DNA of 64,000 nt from an uncultured Lactobacillus sp. (GCF_910589175.1 NZ_CAJURR010000002.1:57920-121919), one strand, 5' to 3'. Counted from the first letter of the stretch, positions 32,269 to 40,236 are shown. Numbers and translations are program-made. Notes: generated from the sequence alone by a model not told the origin.

Positions 32269-32763
32269 CTATTCTTCCGCTAAATTACCGGTATAATTCC
32301 GATCTTTTTTATATCGATGTAAATCAATGATTGGTTCACAGTTCATGTATCTTTGCCAATGGTCAAAGCTATCAGCAAAGAACAATTGTGCTCGTCGTCT
32401 TAATACATTGTATTGAGTGTGACCATATCTAATTGCATCAGCTACTTGCCAGCTCTCCATCTTATAGATATAAAGATCTCGCATTATTATTTTTGACATT
32501 TCAGGTAGATGGTAAATAGTATGATGAATTGCTCTTATCTCAGCTTCAGCATTAAGCCCACGAATTATTGCAGCTTCATTATGATTTTCTCCATTACTAT
32601 GACCAGGAGCTAAGGATAAGCTAGGCGACCGTAAGTCTGTAAGATTGCGCCCAGCCATTAAAATTAATCTATCTAGATCATCTGTTAAGAATTCGTCAAC
32701 TCTATTGCATGTCTTCTCACAATCCAATTCTTCAAATAATAAACTCACAGTTTCACTCCTCAA
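32269..32763 (-). CDS. ArpU/RinA-like late transcription regulator
   Basis: This 164-aa protein has the ArpU layout: an N-terminal helical part, then AEIRAIHHTIYHLPEMSKII, and a sigma-like helix-turn-helix LYIYKMESWQVADAIRYGHT with QYNVLRRRAQLFFADSF. Family members activate phage late gene expression. It is the last gene before the non-coding region and terS, the usual position. Confidence 0.85.
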   Translation of the reverse strand: MRSETVSLLFEELDCEKTCNRVDEFLTDDLDRLILMAGRNLTDLRSPSLSLAPGHSNGENHNEAAIIRGLNAEAEIRAIHHTIYHLPEMSKIIMRDLYIYKMESWQVADAIRYGHTQYNVLRRRAQLFFADSFDHWQRYMNCEPIIDLHRYKKDRNYTGNLAEE

Positions 32764-32838
32764 TTTAACTGTTATTTTTAATACCTCATTCCTATATTTT
32801 AATACATATAATAGCTAAAAGGTATGGATATAAGTAGA

Positions 32839-33330
32839 CTAAAATTGCTTGTAAGTCCTGATATCATAAGAATCTTTAACTCGTTCTGTACCGTGCCCAT
32901 CAATCAAATGAGATCCCAAAGGAATTTGTTCCCAATGGAATCTTTTAAGATGATACGCCTTATGTCGTCTATCACACAGATAATCAATTGCACCAGCAGT
33001 AGTAGGTATTTTGAAAGCCTTACGGAGTGCATTTAAGTCTGTATAGAACTTGCCGTCAATTAAATAGTTATAGTGAGGTACAATCGGAATTCTTGCTTCA
33101 CGTCTAAAGTTCTCAATAACTGATGCTGCAAACTCTGTTTCGGCAGAGATTTCCCACTTATCAAATCCTCGTTCAAGAAGCTTAATACAATTAGCTCGTC
33201 TATCTTCAAGCGTTCCAGAAGCCAAAACATGCAGTTTATTCAATTCTGGACTATGCATATCAAACCGATTAATTGATCCGTCTTTTTCTAATTCATGTAA
33301 ATAATCATAAAACTCAGTGGAAAGTGTCAT
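32839..33330 (-). CDS. Phage protein of unknown function
   Basis: A 163-aa soluble protein (ELNKLHVLASGTLEDRRANC; NYLIDGKFYTDLNALRKAFK). An HTH-like stretch FYTDLNALRKAFKIPTTAGA suggests DNA binding, but no family is recognised. Its start overlaps the VRR-NUC gene stop by four bases, so the two are coupled. It is the last early gene before arpU. Confidence 0.65.
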   Translation of the reverse strand: MTLSTEFYDYLHELEKDGSINRFDMHSPELNKLHVLASGTLEDRRANCIKLLERGFDKWEISAETEFAASVIENFRREARIPIVPHYNYLIDGKFYTDLNALRKAFKIPTTAGAIDYLCDRRHKAYHLKRFHWEQIPLGSHLIDGHGTERVKDSYDIRTYKQF

Positions 33331-33704
33331 GCAATACCTCCCTCATAATCACTAAATCCGTATCCTACTAAACCGCCATTAATAATCATTAGAGCATCAT
33401 CCACAGATCGTGCAATACCATGGATTATTTTGTGTGATGTAAGCATATGATGGAAACGTATTTGATCTTCTCTTGGTTTACCCGTTGCGTTTTTCACTTC
33501 AATATAGAAAGCTTTACCATCAATCCATCTAAAACCGGACAAGTCAGGAAAGCCCGAAGGTAATCCAGTAGAAAAGAAACGTCCATCTGGTGTTCTCATC
33601 TTTCCAACATTAGCTCTAAAGACTGTACAACCATGTTTGGATAGTTCAATTTGTATCTTAGATTGAATACTATGCTCTGATTCAGATGTTGGTTTCATTT
33701 TCAT
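33327..33704 (-). CDS. VRR-NUC domain nuclease
   Basis: This 125-aa protein has the compact VRR-NUC fold: SEHSIQSKIQIELSKHG, then GLPSGFPDLSGF with the metal-binding Asp, FYIEVKNATGKPREDQIRFH with the E-x-K active site, and a closing helix with IARSVDDALMII. Stand-alone phage members cut branched or structured DNA and help process concatemers for packaging. SD GGAGAAG precedes ATG 33704. Confidence 0.88.
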   Translation of the reverse strand: MKMKPTSESEHSIQSKIQIELSKHGCTVFRANVGKMRTPDGRFFSTGLPSGFPDLSGFRWIDGKAFYIEVKNATGKPREDQIRFHHMLTSHKIIHGIARSVDDALMIINGGLVGYGFSDYEGGIA

Positions 33705-34008
33705 AGTGCTTCTCCAATACGTCTGCTACCATAGTGGTTAATTCTTTATAGCCATGCTTTTGTTGATCTTTCTTTAGTTGCTTAACGGTTGATTGCTTAA
33801 TAGGCATATTTGTTAAATTAATAACATCTACACGCTCAGAGAGATGAGTATCAATTGCAAGATAAAAAATAGCGTCACCATGATGGAAAGAATCAGGTTC
33901 AAGCTGTAAACCATTAATCACAAAATCCAAACCAGGATAAGCCTTTTGCAAAGTGTTTTTTAATTCATGCTTCAATTTTTCTTCTTTATTTAAATTCAAA
34001 TTTTCCAT
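33682..34008 (-). CDS. Phage protein of unknown function (108 aa)
   Basis: Acidic helical start (NLNLNKEEKLKHELKNTLQK) and a central hydrophobic part (DAIFYLAIDTHLSERVDVIN). It overlaps the VRR-NUC gene by 23 bases and shares one base with the stop of the gene upstream. No motif is recognised; the sequence is typical of an early-region lactobacillus phage protein. Confidence 0.65.
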   Translation of the reverse strand: MENLNLNKEEKLKHELKNTLQKAYPGLDFVINGLQLEPDSFHHGDAIFYLAIDTHLSERVDVINLTNMPIKQSTVKQLKKDQQKHGYKELTTMVADVLEKHYENETNI

Positions 34009-34235
34009 TATTTTTCCTCAATCTTTTCTGGTAATAGTTCAGTTTGAACACTAGTAAAATCAACGGTTAATTTATTTTGTGCAATTTCATTAAGCGTGTT
34101 TAAGTTCATTTTCTTAGAGTCAGCAACCAGTGTAATTACTGCATCACTACCATCTGCTTTAAAATTCTTAATTAATGCATCAAATGATAATTGATTGCCT
34201 TTTAATTGCTTATTTGTATTATCTGTCATCTTCAT
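34008..34235 (-). CDS. Small early phage protein (75 aa)
   Basis: The protein from ATG 34235 (SD AGGGAG) begins MKMTDNTNKQLKGNQLSFDA. The longer frame from 34298 lacks a good ribosome binding site and overlaps the membrane micropeptide. There is no recognised domain. Its ATG overlaps the TGA of the 24-aa peptide gene (ATGA), suggesting coupling. Confidence 0.6.
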   Translation of the reverse strand: MKMTDNTNKQLKGNQLSFDALIKNFKADGSDAVITLVADSKKMNLNTLNEIAQNKLTVDFTSVQTELLPEKIEEK

Positions 34236-34306
34236 ATACTCCCTACTACTAAAACTATTATTGCTAACAAGATTAGAAATCCTGCTGATATTATCCAATC
34301 ATACAT
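34232..34306 (-). CDS. Single-span membrane micropeptide (24 aa)
   Basis: The frame reads MYDWIISAGFLILLAIIVLV followed by VGSI and stop, almost entirely one hydrophobic helix. The stop overlaps the next ATG in ATGA form, and the SD of the next gene lies within it. This is either a real coupled membrane peptide or a leader for the downstream gene. Confidence 0.4.
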   Translation of the reverse strand: MYDWIISAGFLILLAIIVLVVGSI

Positions 34307-34308
34307 AA

Positions 34309-34476
34309 TTAAATTCCTATTTCTTCGTACATAATAAGAGCTGAAAAACTAGCTCCTACTATTTCATCAAAGAAACTACTGAATTTAATGTCAATCACAT
34401 GTTTTCCCTTAATAAATTCATTTATTTGCTTATCTAAAGCATATGTATTCATCTCACCAATTGTTTTAACTTTCAT
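34309..34476 (-). CDS. Cse60-like small protein
   Basis: This 55-aa protein (MKVKTIGEMNTYALDKQINE; FIKGKHVIDIKFSSFFDEIV; LIMYEE) matches the sporulation-protein Cse60-like family frequent in phages of non-sporulating Firmicutes. SD GGAG precedes ATG 34476; the longer frame from 34590 runs inside the neighbouring gene. Its paralogue with two copies of the domain is at 40873-41220. Function is unknown. Confidence 0.65.
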   Translation of the reverse strand: MKVKTIGEMNTYALDKQINEFIKGKHVIDIKFSSFFDEIVGASFSALIMYEEIGI

Positions 34477-34702
34477 TACTATAGTTTCTCCTAATATTCC
34501 AACTCCCATTGCCTCTATACTGTACTTCATCTTTTTTATTCGGAAGTATATAGCGACGACCATCAACTTTAAATAAAAGCATTTGTTCACTTACTGAAGT
34601 CACATATTTAACTCCATACTTATCTTTATAAATGTTTGTATCAAATACATCTAAAATATCGTATGGTTTAGTCCACTCATAAATGTTAGGTAAGTCTTTC
34701 AT
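34466..34702 (-). CDS. Early phage protein of unknown function (78 aa)
   Basis: A small protein starting MKDLPNIYEWTKPYDILDVF, with VSEQMLLFKVDGRRYILPNK in the middle, suggesting a small beta-rich fold. It overlaps the Cse60-like gene by 11 bases and the zinc-ribbon gene upstream by 17. No family recognised. Confidence 0.6.
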   Translation of the reverse strand: MKDLPNIYEWTKPYDILDVFDTNIYKDKYGVKYVTSVSEQMLLFKVDGRRYILPNKKDEVQYRGNGSWNIRRNYSNES

Positions 34703-34967
34703 CAGCTAACTTCCTCCCGCATTTCGGACAGTAATCAATAAGAGTATGCGTATATTGGCGTTCATAGCATTCACTATCTGGCTCATCTGTCTCTAAAGTA
34801 AATGATTCTTTATCGGTATAGATATACGTTGCATATTCCCAATCCATTCCATCCCATGAATCAATTTTCTTTTTAAACTTTTCGTCAATTGGTTTTCCAC
34901 TTATAAAATCTGCACCCATATGAGTTTCAGGATCAAAAGTACAATAGGGACATTTTTTTCTAGTCAT
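34686..34967 (-). CDS. Split zinc-ribbon protein 1
   Basis: A 93-aa protein with CPYC near the N-terminus and CPKCGRKL near the C-terminus, two cysteine pairs likely to bind one zinc, separated by about 70 mostly acidic residues. Two related proteins lie at 36309-36512 and 36499-36708. Role unknown; zinc ribbons of this type often mediate nucleic-acid or protein contact. Start overlaps the stop of the tiny broken gene upstream. Confidence 0.7.
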   Translation of the reverse strand: MTRKKCPYCTFDPETHMGADFISGKPIDEKFKKKIDSWDGMDWEYATYIYTDKESFTLETDEPDSECYERQYTHTLIDYCPKCGRKLADERLT

Positions 34968-35056
34968 TATTTATCTCCTTTAATTACTCTGCGCCATGCT
35001 TGAACAGTCTCATGGTTAGTTTTTTATTTTTTCTCTTTATGTGCTCGAATCTCCAT
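34967..35056 (-). pseudogene. Tiny phage gene interrupted by a stop codon
   Basis: Starting at ATG 35056 (SD GGGAG, seven bases) the frame gives MEIRAHKEKK, stop, then KTNHETVQAWRRVIKGDK and TAA overlapping the next ATG. The part after the stop looks like a conserved phage peptide (NHETVxAW). The lesion is a TAA in an A-rich run. It may be a nonsense mutation or a gene that needs recoding. Confidence 0.45.
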
Positions 35057-35058
35057 AG

Positions 35059-35259
35059 TTAATCTCCCAGTCTGTAAAATATCGAAATAATTCCTCGTCC
35101 TGAAAAGTCATTGCATGGTTTAATATCATAGCTATCTATCTTTTCAGGCAACGGTTCAGTTGGTTGAATCTGATGCACCATTTTAATCAATTGTTTTTGA
35201 CTTAATTTAACGTTAGGGTTGTAGTCTTCAACATATGCTCTTGCCATACATAGCATCAT
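35059..35259 (-). CDS. Early phage protein of unknown function (66 aa)
   Basis: A small protein with YNPNVKLSQKQLIKMVHQIQ and a C-terminal FSGRGIISIFYRLGD. The ATG overlaps the stop codon of the gene before it (ATGA), so translation is probably coupled; ATG at 35247 is an alternative. No domain recognised. Confidence 0.6.
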   Translation of the reverse strand: MMLCMARAYVEDYNPNVKLSQKQLIKMVHQIQPTEPLPEKIDSYDIKPCNDFSGRGIISIFYRLGD

Positions 35260-35528
35260 TCAATTACCAGCTTTGCTTTTACTTTTTCAAAATGAAATCC
35301 ACGGTCAATTAAAATGTCGATCACTGAAGACGGTGTTGCTGCAAACATAACGTCCTCAGTACCTGCACTTACATTTAAATTTGTCAATCCATATCCATCT
35401 TCTTGACTAATATGTGTAATAATTGCATAGCTTTTTTCGCTTTTTTCGGCATCTTTCCAAAAACAAACCACATCTCCAACATTCCAATCTTCATCTTTAC
35501 TTTTTTTACGTTTATCTATAACTTTCAT
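35256..35528 (-). CDS. Early phage protein of unknown function (90 aa)
   Basis: From ATG 35528 (seven bases after GGAGG; 35531 is possible) the product begins MKVIDKRKKSKDEDWNVGDV, followed by VCFWKDAEKSEKSYAIITHI. The pattern WNVGDVV-W suggests a small SH3-like beta barrel. Its neighbour at 35531 has a similar WHLGDIVED motif, so the two may share a domain. Function unknown. Confidence 0.62.
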   Translation of the reverse strand: MKVIDKRKKSKDEDWNVGDVVCFWKDAEKSEKSYAIITHISQEDGYGLTNLNVSAGTEDVMFAATPSSVIDILIDRGFHFEKVKAKLVIE

Positions 35529-35530
35529 CA

Positions 35531-36052
35531 TTAATCCTCCACAACTTTGTGCCATTCAGGATTGTCATCTTGCAATTCGGTTAAATCAGCAGAAATACCA
35601 AAATATCTAAACGTTTGAAATGCACCCTCGTCTTTAATTTTCATTAGCTCATAAAAATAGTGATCGTCTTGAATAATCATTGCTTTATGACCCTTACCGT
35701 CTTCCACAATGTCACCTAAGTGCCATTGTCTTTCTTCTAGTTTCTTTGCATATTCATCTGCTGATATGCCATTAAATGCACCCATTAATTTAGTTTTAAT
35801 ATGAGCTATTGGAAAAGTAAAACCAATAATCTTAGTGACTAAATCATTTAACATTTTTCTACTATTTTGATATCCTAGGCGTTTTGATAAAGCGAAAATC
35901 CCATATATTTCAATGTAATCATCTAAAAAGCTTGCAACGTCGGGATATTCAGAATCAATACCAATTGCTACTGTGTATCCAAAAACATCTTGTAATACAA
36001 ATCCATCTGCTTCTTGTAAATCTTTGATATGTTTTTCGTTAAATTCTTTCAT
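35531..36052 (-). CDS. Early phage protein of unknown function (173 aa)
   Basis: An N-terminal helical part (residues 1-105; SFLDDYIEIYGIFALSKRLG) and a C-terminal beta part starting near 108 (RQWHLGDIVEDGKGHKAMII). The C-terminal LGD-V segment resembles the gene that follows. It overlaps both neighbours by a few bases within a tightly packed early operon. Confidence 0.62.
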   Translation of the reverse strand: MKEFNEKHIKDLQEADGFVLQDVFGYTVAIGIDSEYPDVASFLDDYIEIYGIFALSKRLGYQNSRKMLNDLVTKIIGFTFPIAHIKTKLMGAFNGISADEYAKKLEERQWHLGDIVEDGKGHKAMIIQDDHYFYELMKIKDEGAFQTFRYFGISADLTELQDDNPEWHKVVED

Positions 36053-36312
36053 TGTTTCTGCTCCTGTTCGTACTCCACTTCATCAAATTGCCAAGTATCT
36101 CCACCATATTGAATTAGCATTTGTGGTTTATTTAAATTAATTTTCCTGCATGAAAACCAAGTTGACCTATAGCTCTGGTGGCAATATGGATTATTGCGTA
36201 ACTCTTTAGAGAACTTTTTAATTGCTATATTTCTGTTTCTTGCAACCACAATTGCATTTTGTATTGCATAAGGTTTGAGACGATCAGTTGATTGAATTAA
36301 ATAGACGTTCAT
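36049..36312 (-). CDS. Early phage protein of unknown function (87 aa)
   Basis: Starting at ATG 36312 (SD AAGGAA) the protein reads MNVYLIQSTDRLKPYAIQNA and VVARNRNIAIKKFSKELRNN. It is basic with a hydrophobic start strand and overlaps its zinc-ribbon neighbour upstream by four bases. No family recognised. Confidence 0.62.
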   Translation of the reverse strand: MNVYLIQSTDRLKPYAIQNAIVVARNRNIAIKKFSKELRNNPYCHQSYRSTWFSCRKINLNKPQMLIQYGGDTWQFDEVEYEQEQKQ

Positions 36313-36512
36313 AATTTCCTTCCGCATTTAGGACAGTATTCAATGTAAGCCATGGTTCTATATTCATTCTTATTGGCAATCACTGTTGACCATAATTCAT
36401 CACCATTTTGAATTTGCAAGATGTGTCTGAAAGTATAATGAACTAGATCATCTCTAATTCTTTTTACGCCCTGACAGTATGGGCATTTTTCTTGTTGTTT
36501 AGTTATAGTCAT
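36309..36512 (-). CDS. Split zinc-ribbon protein 2
   Basis: This 67-aa protein has CPYC at about residue 10 and ends CPKCGRKL. It resembles its neighbours at 34686 and 36499 in arrangement but not in the middle part. SD GGAG lies before ATG 36512. Probably binds zinc; function unknown. Confidence 0.68.
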   Translation of the reverse strand: MTITKQQEKCPYCQGVKRIRDDLVHYTFRHILQIQNGDELWSTVIANKNEYRTMAYIEYCPKCGRKL

Positions 36513-36708
36513 TTCTCAATCTCCTTCCACATATTGGGCAATAAATTGCTTGAATTTCAAAAGTTAAATTGTAAATTGCAGAATCCACATCAACCGATAA
36601 AGCTGAATCCTCATTGAAACCTATGTAAATTTGTATTGGTGTATCATCAAAATTTACTAGTGGCTCATTGCCTTGGCAATAAGGGCATTTATCATTTGTT
36701 GCTATCAT
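36499..36708 (-). CDS. Split zinc-ribbon protein 3
   Basis: A 69-aa protein with CPYCQGNEPL at residues 8-17 and CPICGRRLRNDYN at the end, separated by about 45 residues. It is directly upstream of zinc-ribbon protein 2, overlapping by 14 bases. Tandem placement suggests duplication followed by divergence. Confidence 0.68.
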   Translation of the reverse strand: MIATNDKCPYCQGNEPLVNFDDTPIQIYIGFNEDSALSVDVDSAIYNLTFEIQAIYCPICGRRLRNDYN

Positions 36709-36741
36709 TTCATATCCTCTTCTACTATTTCATCAACTTCA

Positions 36742-36849
36742 TCAGTTAAAGAAGTTAAATTCTCCATTATCAATACTGTAAGCTATTGCTTTAAGAATCC
36801 TTTCTTGTTGGACGGGTAATAATGCGCAATCATTAAAAGCCCGATCCAT
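36742..36849 (-). CDS. Small helical phage protein (35 aa or slightly longer)
   Basis: From ATG 36849 the peptide is MDRAFNDCALLPVQQERILK then AIAYSIDNGEFNFFN. The open frame continues upstream for another 13 codons (LLKKDIYNYVIEA), which look coding too, but no standard start with a good SD is seen. It overlaps the XRE gene's stop region if so extended. Unknown function. Confidence 0.4.
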   Translation of the reverse strand: MDRAFNDCALLPVQQERILKAIAYSIDNGEFNFFN

Positions 36850-36865
36850 AGCTTCAATTACATAG

Positions 36866-37093
36866 TTATAAATATCTTTTTTCAGCAGAATCTAAAGCTT
36901 TATAAGTTGTTGCCCCTCGTAAATAAGGCACAGAAACATTGAAATAGTCTGCTAATGCTTGCCAAGTTTCAGGTTTTGGGTTTCTTTTCCCCTGCTCATA
37001 GTAAGCAACGGCTTGTTTAGAAACATTTAAATATTTCGCTAAATCTTTTTGAGTTTTATTATTAACTAACCTTAAAATCTTAATTCTATTCAT
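36866..37093 (-). CDS. XRE-family DNA-binding protein (early region)
   Basis: This 75-aa protein is almost entirely a helix-turn-helix domain: KTQKDLAKYLNVSKQAVAYY (about 13-32) and a second half ADYFNVSVPYLRG. It is not next to the immunity region but beside the putative origin, so it may control early genes or replication rather than lysogeny. Overlaps the small gene upstream by four bases. Confidence 0.82.
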   Translation of the reverse strand: MNRIKILRLVNNKTQKDLAKYLNVSKQAVAYYEQGKRNPKPETWQALADYFNVSVPYLRGATTYKALDSAEKRYL

Positions 37094-37227
37094 TTCTTTA
37101 CCTCAATTAATTTCAAAAACTTATTCCAGTTACGGTAATATTTTTGAATTTCTTTTTCGTAATCTATTGGCGTTCCGTCGGGATGCTCCCAATGATTTTT
37201 AGTGAATTTAATCTTATCTATAGCCAA
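37090..37227 (-). CDS. Small early phage protein (about 45 aa)
   Basis: I place the start at TTG 37227 (after GGGTGGTG), giving a product that begins LAIDKIKFTKNHWEHPDGTP and ends NKFLKLIEVKK. The frame stays open upstream to ATG 37296, but that part is the shadow of a membrane peptide in another frame. Sequence is basic and aromatic; the family is unknown. Confidence 0.5.
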   Translation of the reverse strand: MAIDKIKFTKNHWEHPDGTPIDYEKEIQKYYRNWNKFLKLIEVKK

Positions 37228-37313
37228 AACACCACCCAGCAAACAATTGTCATAAGAATTAGGAAACATCCACACGTGAGAATGAGGGGTCTCCAATCAG
37301 GTTGTTTTCTCAT
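37218..37313 (-). CDS. Single-span membrane micropeptide (31 aa)
   Basis: The frame starts MRKQPDWRPLILTCGCFLIL and ends in MTIVCWVVFWL, one long hydrophobic helix with a basic start. SD AAGGAA lies eight bases before ATG 37313. It is the first gene after the putative origin and overlaps the next start. Likely real but not recognised. Confidence 0.5.
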   Translation of the reverse strand: MRKQPDWRPLILTCGCFLILMTIVCWVVFWL

Positions 37314-37359
37314 AAAAATATTCCTTAAATATATAATTTATTAGCACTATAGTGTGTCG

Positions 37360-37620
37360 ACTGCTAAATTGTGTAGGGTTGTAAAAAAAGGTGTAGAGTT
37401 TGTGAACGGTTTGTGTAGGGTTGAACCCTTTGTGGCTCTAAGGATCTGCATAGTTTGTATAGTTTATTACCTCTAAAATGATATCTAAAATATAATAAAA
37501 AAATATAATAAAAGGGTTTCCTAAACTATACGTACCCATGAAAACTATGCAAAACCCTTGTGGCTCTGGGGTTTAACTCACCTAAAAACCCTTCGCAAAC
37601 TCTACATAACCATTCATACC
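37360..37620. other. Candidate phage replication origin with inverted iterons
   Basis: This non-coding stretch follows the primase-helicase gene. Left of an AT-only core (about 37471-37513), repeats TGTGTAGGGTTG (37370, 37412), GTGTAGAGTTTG (37391) and TGCATAGTTTGTATAGTTT (37448) run in one direction. On the right, AAACTATAC (37523), AAAACTATGCA (37541) and CAAACTCTACATAA (37597) are their reverse complements. A direct repeat TGTGGCTCT (37431, 37560) brackets the core. This is the layout of an iteron origin with a melting region. Confidence 0.6.
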
Positions 37621-37627
37621 CTGCATA

Positions 37628-39976
37628 TCAGTTAAAAGAAAATGTATAATCACTGTCTGGTTCTTTCAATTTCAGCCCCACATAATATAGACCGTCTTTT
37701 CTTTTAACTTTAATTAGTTTTTTCCCCATTTCTCGGCCAAACTTAGTCATACTCATCTTGTATTCTTCGGATTCTTTTGCCCATTCATGGTAAGCGTCAT
37801 ACATTTCTCTAGCCTTAATTGAATAATTTTGACCAGTAGTGCAACACTCTTCTAAGAATGCGTCCAAAGGATCCATCTCTGCTCTGTAGGTTTCGATAAC
37901 CTTGGTGACTGCCTCTGGATCTTCTAGGCCCTCCTGTTGCCACATAATAGCCCCCTGAACGATCCAATTGAGTATGCCAGTATATTCAGCCTTAAGCTTG
38001 TATTCCAGTTTCTTATCGACCTTTTCTTTAGGAATTTGAATATTAAAGGGAATGATCTTAATTCTTCTCCAGATACCATCATCTGTACCTCTAATAATTG
38101 GTAAGTGATTAGTTGCCATCCAGATCTTAAACTTAGGCTTGTATTCAAATTCAGAACCGTAGAGGAATCTAGCTAAGATCTTGTCTCCACCAGTTAACTG
38201 TTTTACTAAGGATTCATCAAATCTATCTCCCTCGTTTAACTCGGAACTGGTAACTATTCTCGCTCCCTCTAGTCTGGCAATATCGGAGTTGGCCGATCCG
38301 CTTTGATTTTTCTTAGCCACGATAGTTTGGACATTCATTTGTTTAGCATAATTGCCAGCCACATCACTGACTACATTTGAAAATACTGATTTACCATTGC
38401 GTCCTCTACCATTAAGAATGAATAAACATTGTTCATCGACTGAACCTGTGAAACTATAACCGATAGCTTTCTGCACGTAATGGATCAATTCTTCATCATT
38501 GTTAAATATTTGATTTAAGAATTTTTCCCAAAGTGGAGCATCAACATTATCTGAATATTCAGCAACTGTTTGATGACTAAATTTTTTATCAATATCATGG
38601 TCGTGTAGTTCTCCGCTACTTAAATCCACATAGCCAGATTCGGTATTGAGTAACATATCTTCTTTATCAAATTCACCGTGTTTGACAATCACATATTTCT
38701 TAAATTCATCAATCATGTGCATTTTTGCCATGTGAGAACGAGAATCTTTCTGAAATTTATACCACTCATTCATAGCTTTATCGTCATCAGTTTTAGTGGA
38801 AAACCTAAGCTCTGGTTTTTCTTTTTTGATTGAGTTAGCAACTCGTTCTGCTACTAGCTCCACTCTTTGATTACCAATATCTTCTTGCCAGTATGATCCA
38901 TTGAAGAAAAACCACTTTTTATCAACTGCATTAAACTTTAATACAGTTGCAAATTGATCTCTCATTCTCAACCCTCTCCCTTGGTCATCCCAGGAACGAG
39001 GCATGATTTTCTTAGTTTTATCTTCGTTGAAAGAAAATGTGTATGATGATTCTGAATCTTGACTATCACTCTCAGGATTGTAGATGTTCTGCGTTTCATT
39101 GATTGCCTTATTAAGCAATGATGTTCCATAGGTAACTGCACCATGCTTTTCGTCAAACTTTTCACGCATCAAACTTGAATTACGGAAGATAGTATCCATC
39201 TTGTGGAAGTCTCTACCCGTCCAGAAAGCTAAGTCGTTTGCGAAAGCCATATCAGCTTCGGAATGTGATGAGTAGAATTGCTCCCACCCACCTTTCATGA
39301 ACATAGTGAACCGTGTACCAGTCTTAGCTGAATTTTCAGCTCTCTTAATGATTTCAGCAACGGATAAATCTACTGGAGTAATATTGTCACTTTCTGAATG
39401 GAGTTGAACTATATTATCTTTACCAAACAAAAATTCATATAGAGTTTTCATTTCATCATCTGACATAGATTTAATGGTCGGATCAGGAATAATATTATTA
39501 CCAGTCAAGGCAAAGAAACGTCCTGTTTGGTACATTTCATAATTACCTTTTCTACGTCTTTTGCCAGGTATTTTACCTTTAAAGATTGCATGTATTCCTG
39601 TACCTGATTGACTAACTTCCATGTAGGTGTTGTCTGTAAGGTCTTGAAATTTATTTACTAAATTATTGGGGTCATTATCCCCTGCTCGCCAGTCCTCTAA
39701 ATTGCTGTCAATATGGTCGATATCTAAGCCAACATAACCATTTGCAAAGTAGAATGCGAGCCCGTCCGCTCGCTCTACATCGTTTAACGCACGCATTGCT
39801 GTATCAAAGTCTGACCATGTATTAGGATCATTGGATTTACCAGCCGACCCATCATAAGGATTGATAGGGATCTTTGTATTTTTCTTTCTAGCTTCAACCC
39901 ATTTAAGTTCAAACAATCCCCACTGTTTTAAATTACGTAACTCTTGTGGGATATTTTGATAATTGAATTTAGGCAT
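37628..39976 (-). CDS. D5/P4-type primase-helicase
   Basis: This 782-aa replication protein has a primase-polymerase-like N-terminal part (GYVGLDIDHIDSNLEDWRAG, about 105; VSQSGTGIHAIFKGK, about 145), a D5_N region near 400-500, and a superfamily 3 helicase with Walker A NGRGRNGKSVFSN (about 525) and a WMATNHLPIIRGTDDGIWRR sensor region (about 620). Family members prime and unwind phage DNA. It abuts a repeat-rich region that is a candidate origin. Confidence 0.93.
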   Translation of the reverse strand: MPKFNYQNIPQELRNLKQWGLFELKWVEARKKNTKIPINPYDGSAGKSNDPNTWSDFDTAMRALNDVERADGLAFYFANGYVGLDIDHIDSNLEDWRAGDNDPNNLVNKFQDLTDNTYMEVSQSGTGIHAIFKGKIPGKRRRKGNYEMYQTGRFFALTGNNIIPDPTIKSMSDDEMKTLYEFLFGKDNIVQLHSESDNITPVDLSVAEIIKRAENSAKTGTRFTMFMKGGWEQFYSSHSEADMAFANDLAFWTGRDFHKMDTIFRNSSLMREKFDEKHGAVTYGTSLLNKAINETQNIYNPESDSQDSESSYTFSFNEDKTKKIMPRSWDDQGRGLRMRDQFATVLKFNAVDKKWFFFNGSYWQEDIGNQRVELVAERVANSIKKEKPELRFSTKTDDDKAMNEWYKFQKDSRSHMAKMHMIDEFKKYVIVKHGEFDKEDMLLNTESGYVDLSSGELHDHDIDKKFSHQTVAEYSDNVDAPLWEKFLNQIFNNDEELIHYVQKAIGYSFTGSVDEQCLFILNGRGRNGKSVFSNVVSDVAGNYAKQMNVQTIVAKKNQSGSANSDIARLEGARIVTSSELNEGDRFDESLVKQLTGGDKILARFLYGSEFEYKPKFKIWMATNHLPIIRGTDDGIWRRIKIIPFNIQIPKEKVDKKLEYKLKAEYTGILNWIVQGAIMWQQEGLEDPEAVTKVIETYRAEMDPLDAFLEECCTTGQNYSIKAREMYDAYHEWAKESEEYKMSMTKFGREMGKKLIKVKRKDGLYYVGLKLKEPDSDYTFSFN

Positions 39977-39990
39977 TTAATTCACCTCGA

Positions 39991-40224
39991 TTAATGGAAT
40001 AAACTTATAATCCATTGGATTACTGCACCAATGAAGTTAGGTAAAAGTGCAATAAACAAGGAAATTAAAGTGATGAAAAATGCTGGAATAAGTCCTTCTA
40101 TAATTGCTTGTTTTTTAATTTGTTTGAATGGAGTTTCAAACGCATCACTAAATGTCATAGCTAAAAGCAATAGCCAAATTGTTCCAACCAACAAATACCA
40201 GAGTATCAACATTACTTTAATCAT
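39991..40224 (-). CDS. Two-span membrane protein of the replication region
   Basis: A 77-aa protein with two hydrophobic helices (about 4-26 and 45-72) separated by a basic loop (FETPFKQIKKQAI). It sits between DUF669 and the primase-helicase. Could anchor replication to the membrane, but that is speculation; no family is known to me. Confidence 0.6.
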   Translation of the reverse strand: MIKVMLILWYLLVGTIWLLLLAMTFSDAFETPFKQIKKQAIIEGLIPAFFITLISLFIALLPNFIGAVIQWIISLFH

Positions 40225-40236
40225 TTAATTCAACTC

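Noticed and set aside
37360..37620. CRISPR array
   Set aside because: The repeats are short, degenerate, occur in both orientations and have no uniform spacers; no cas gene is present.
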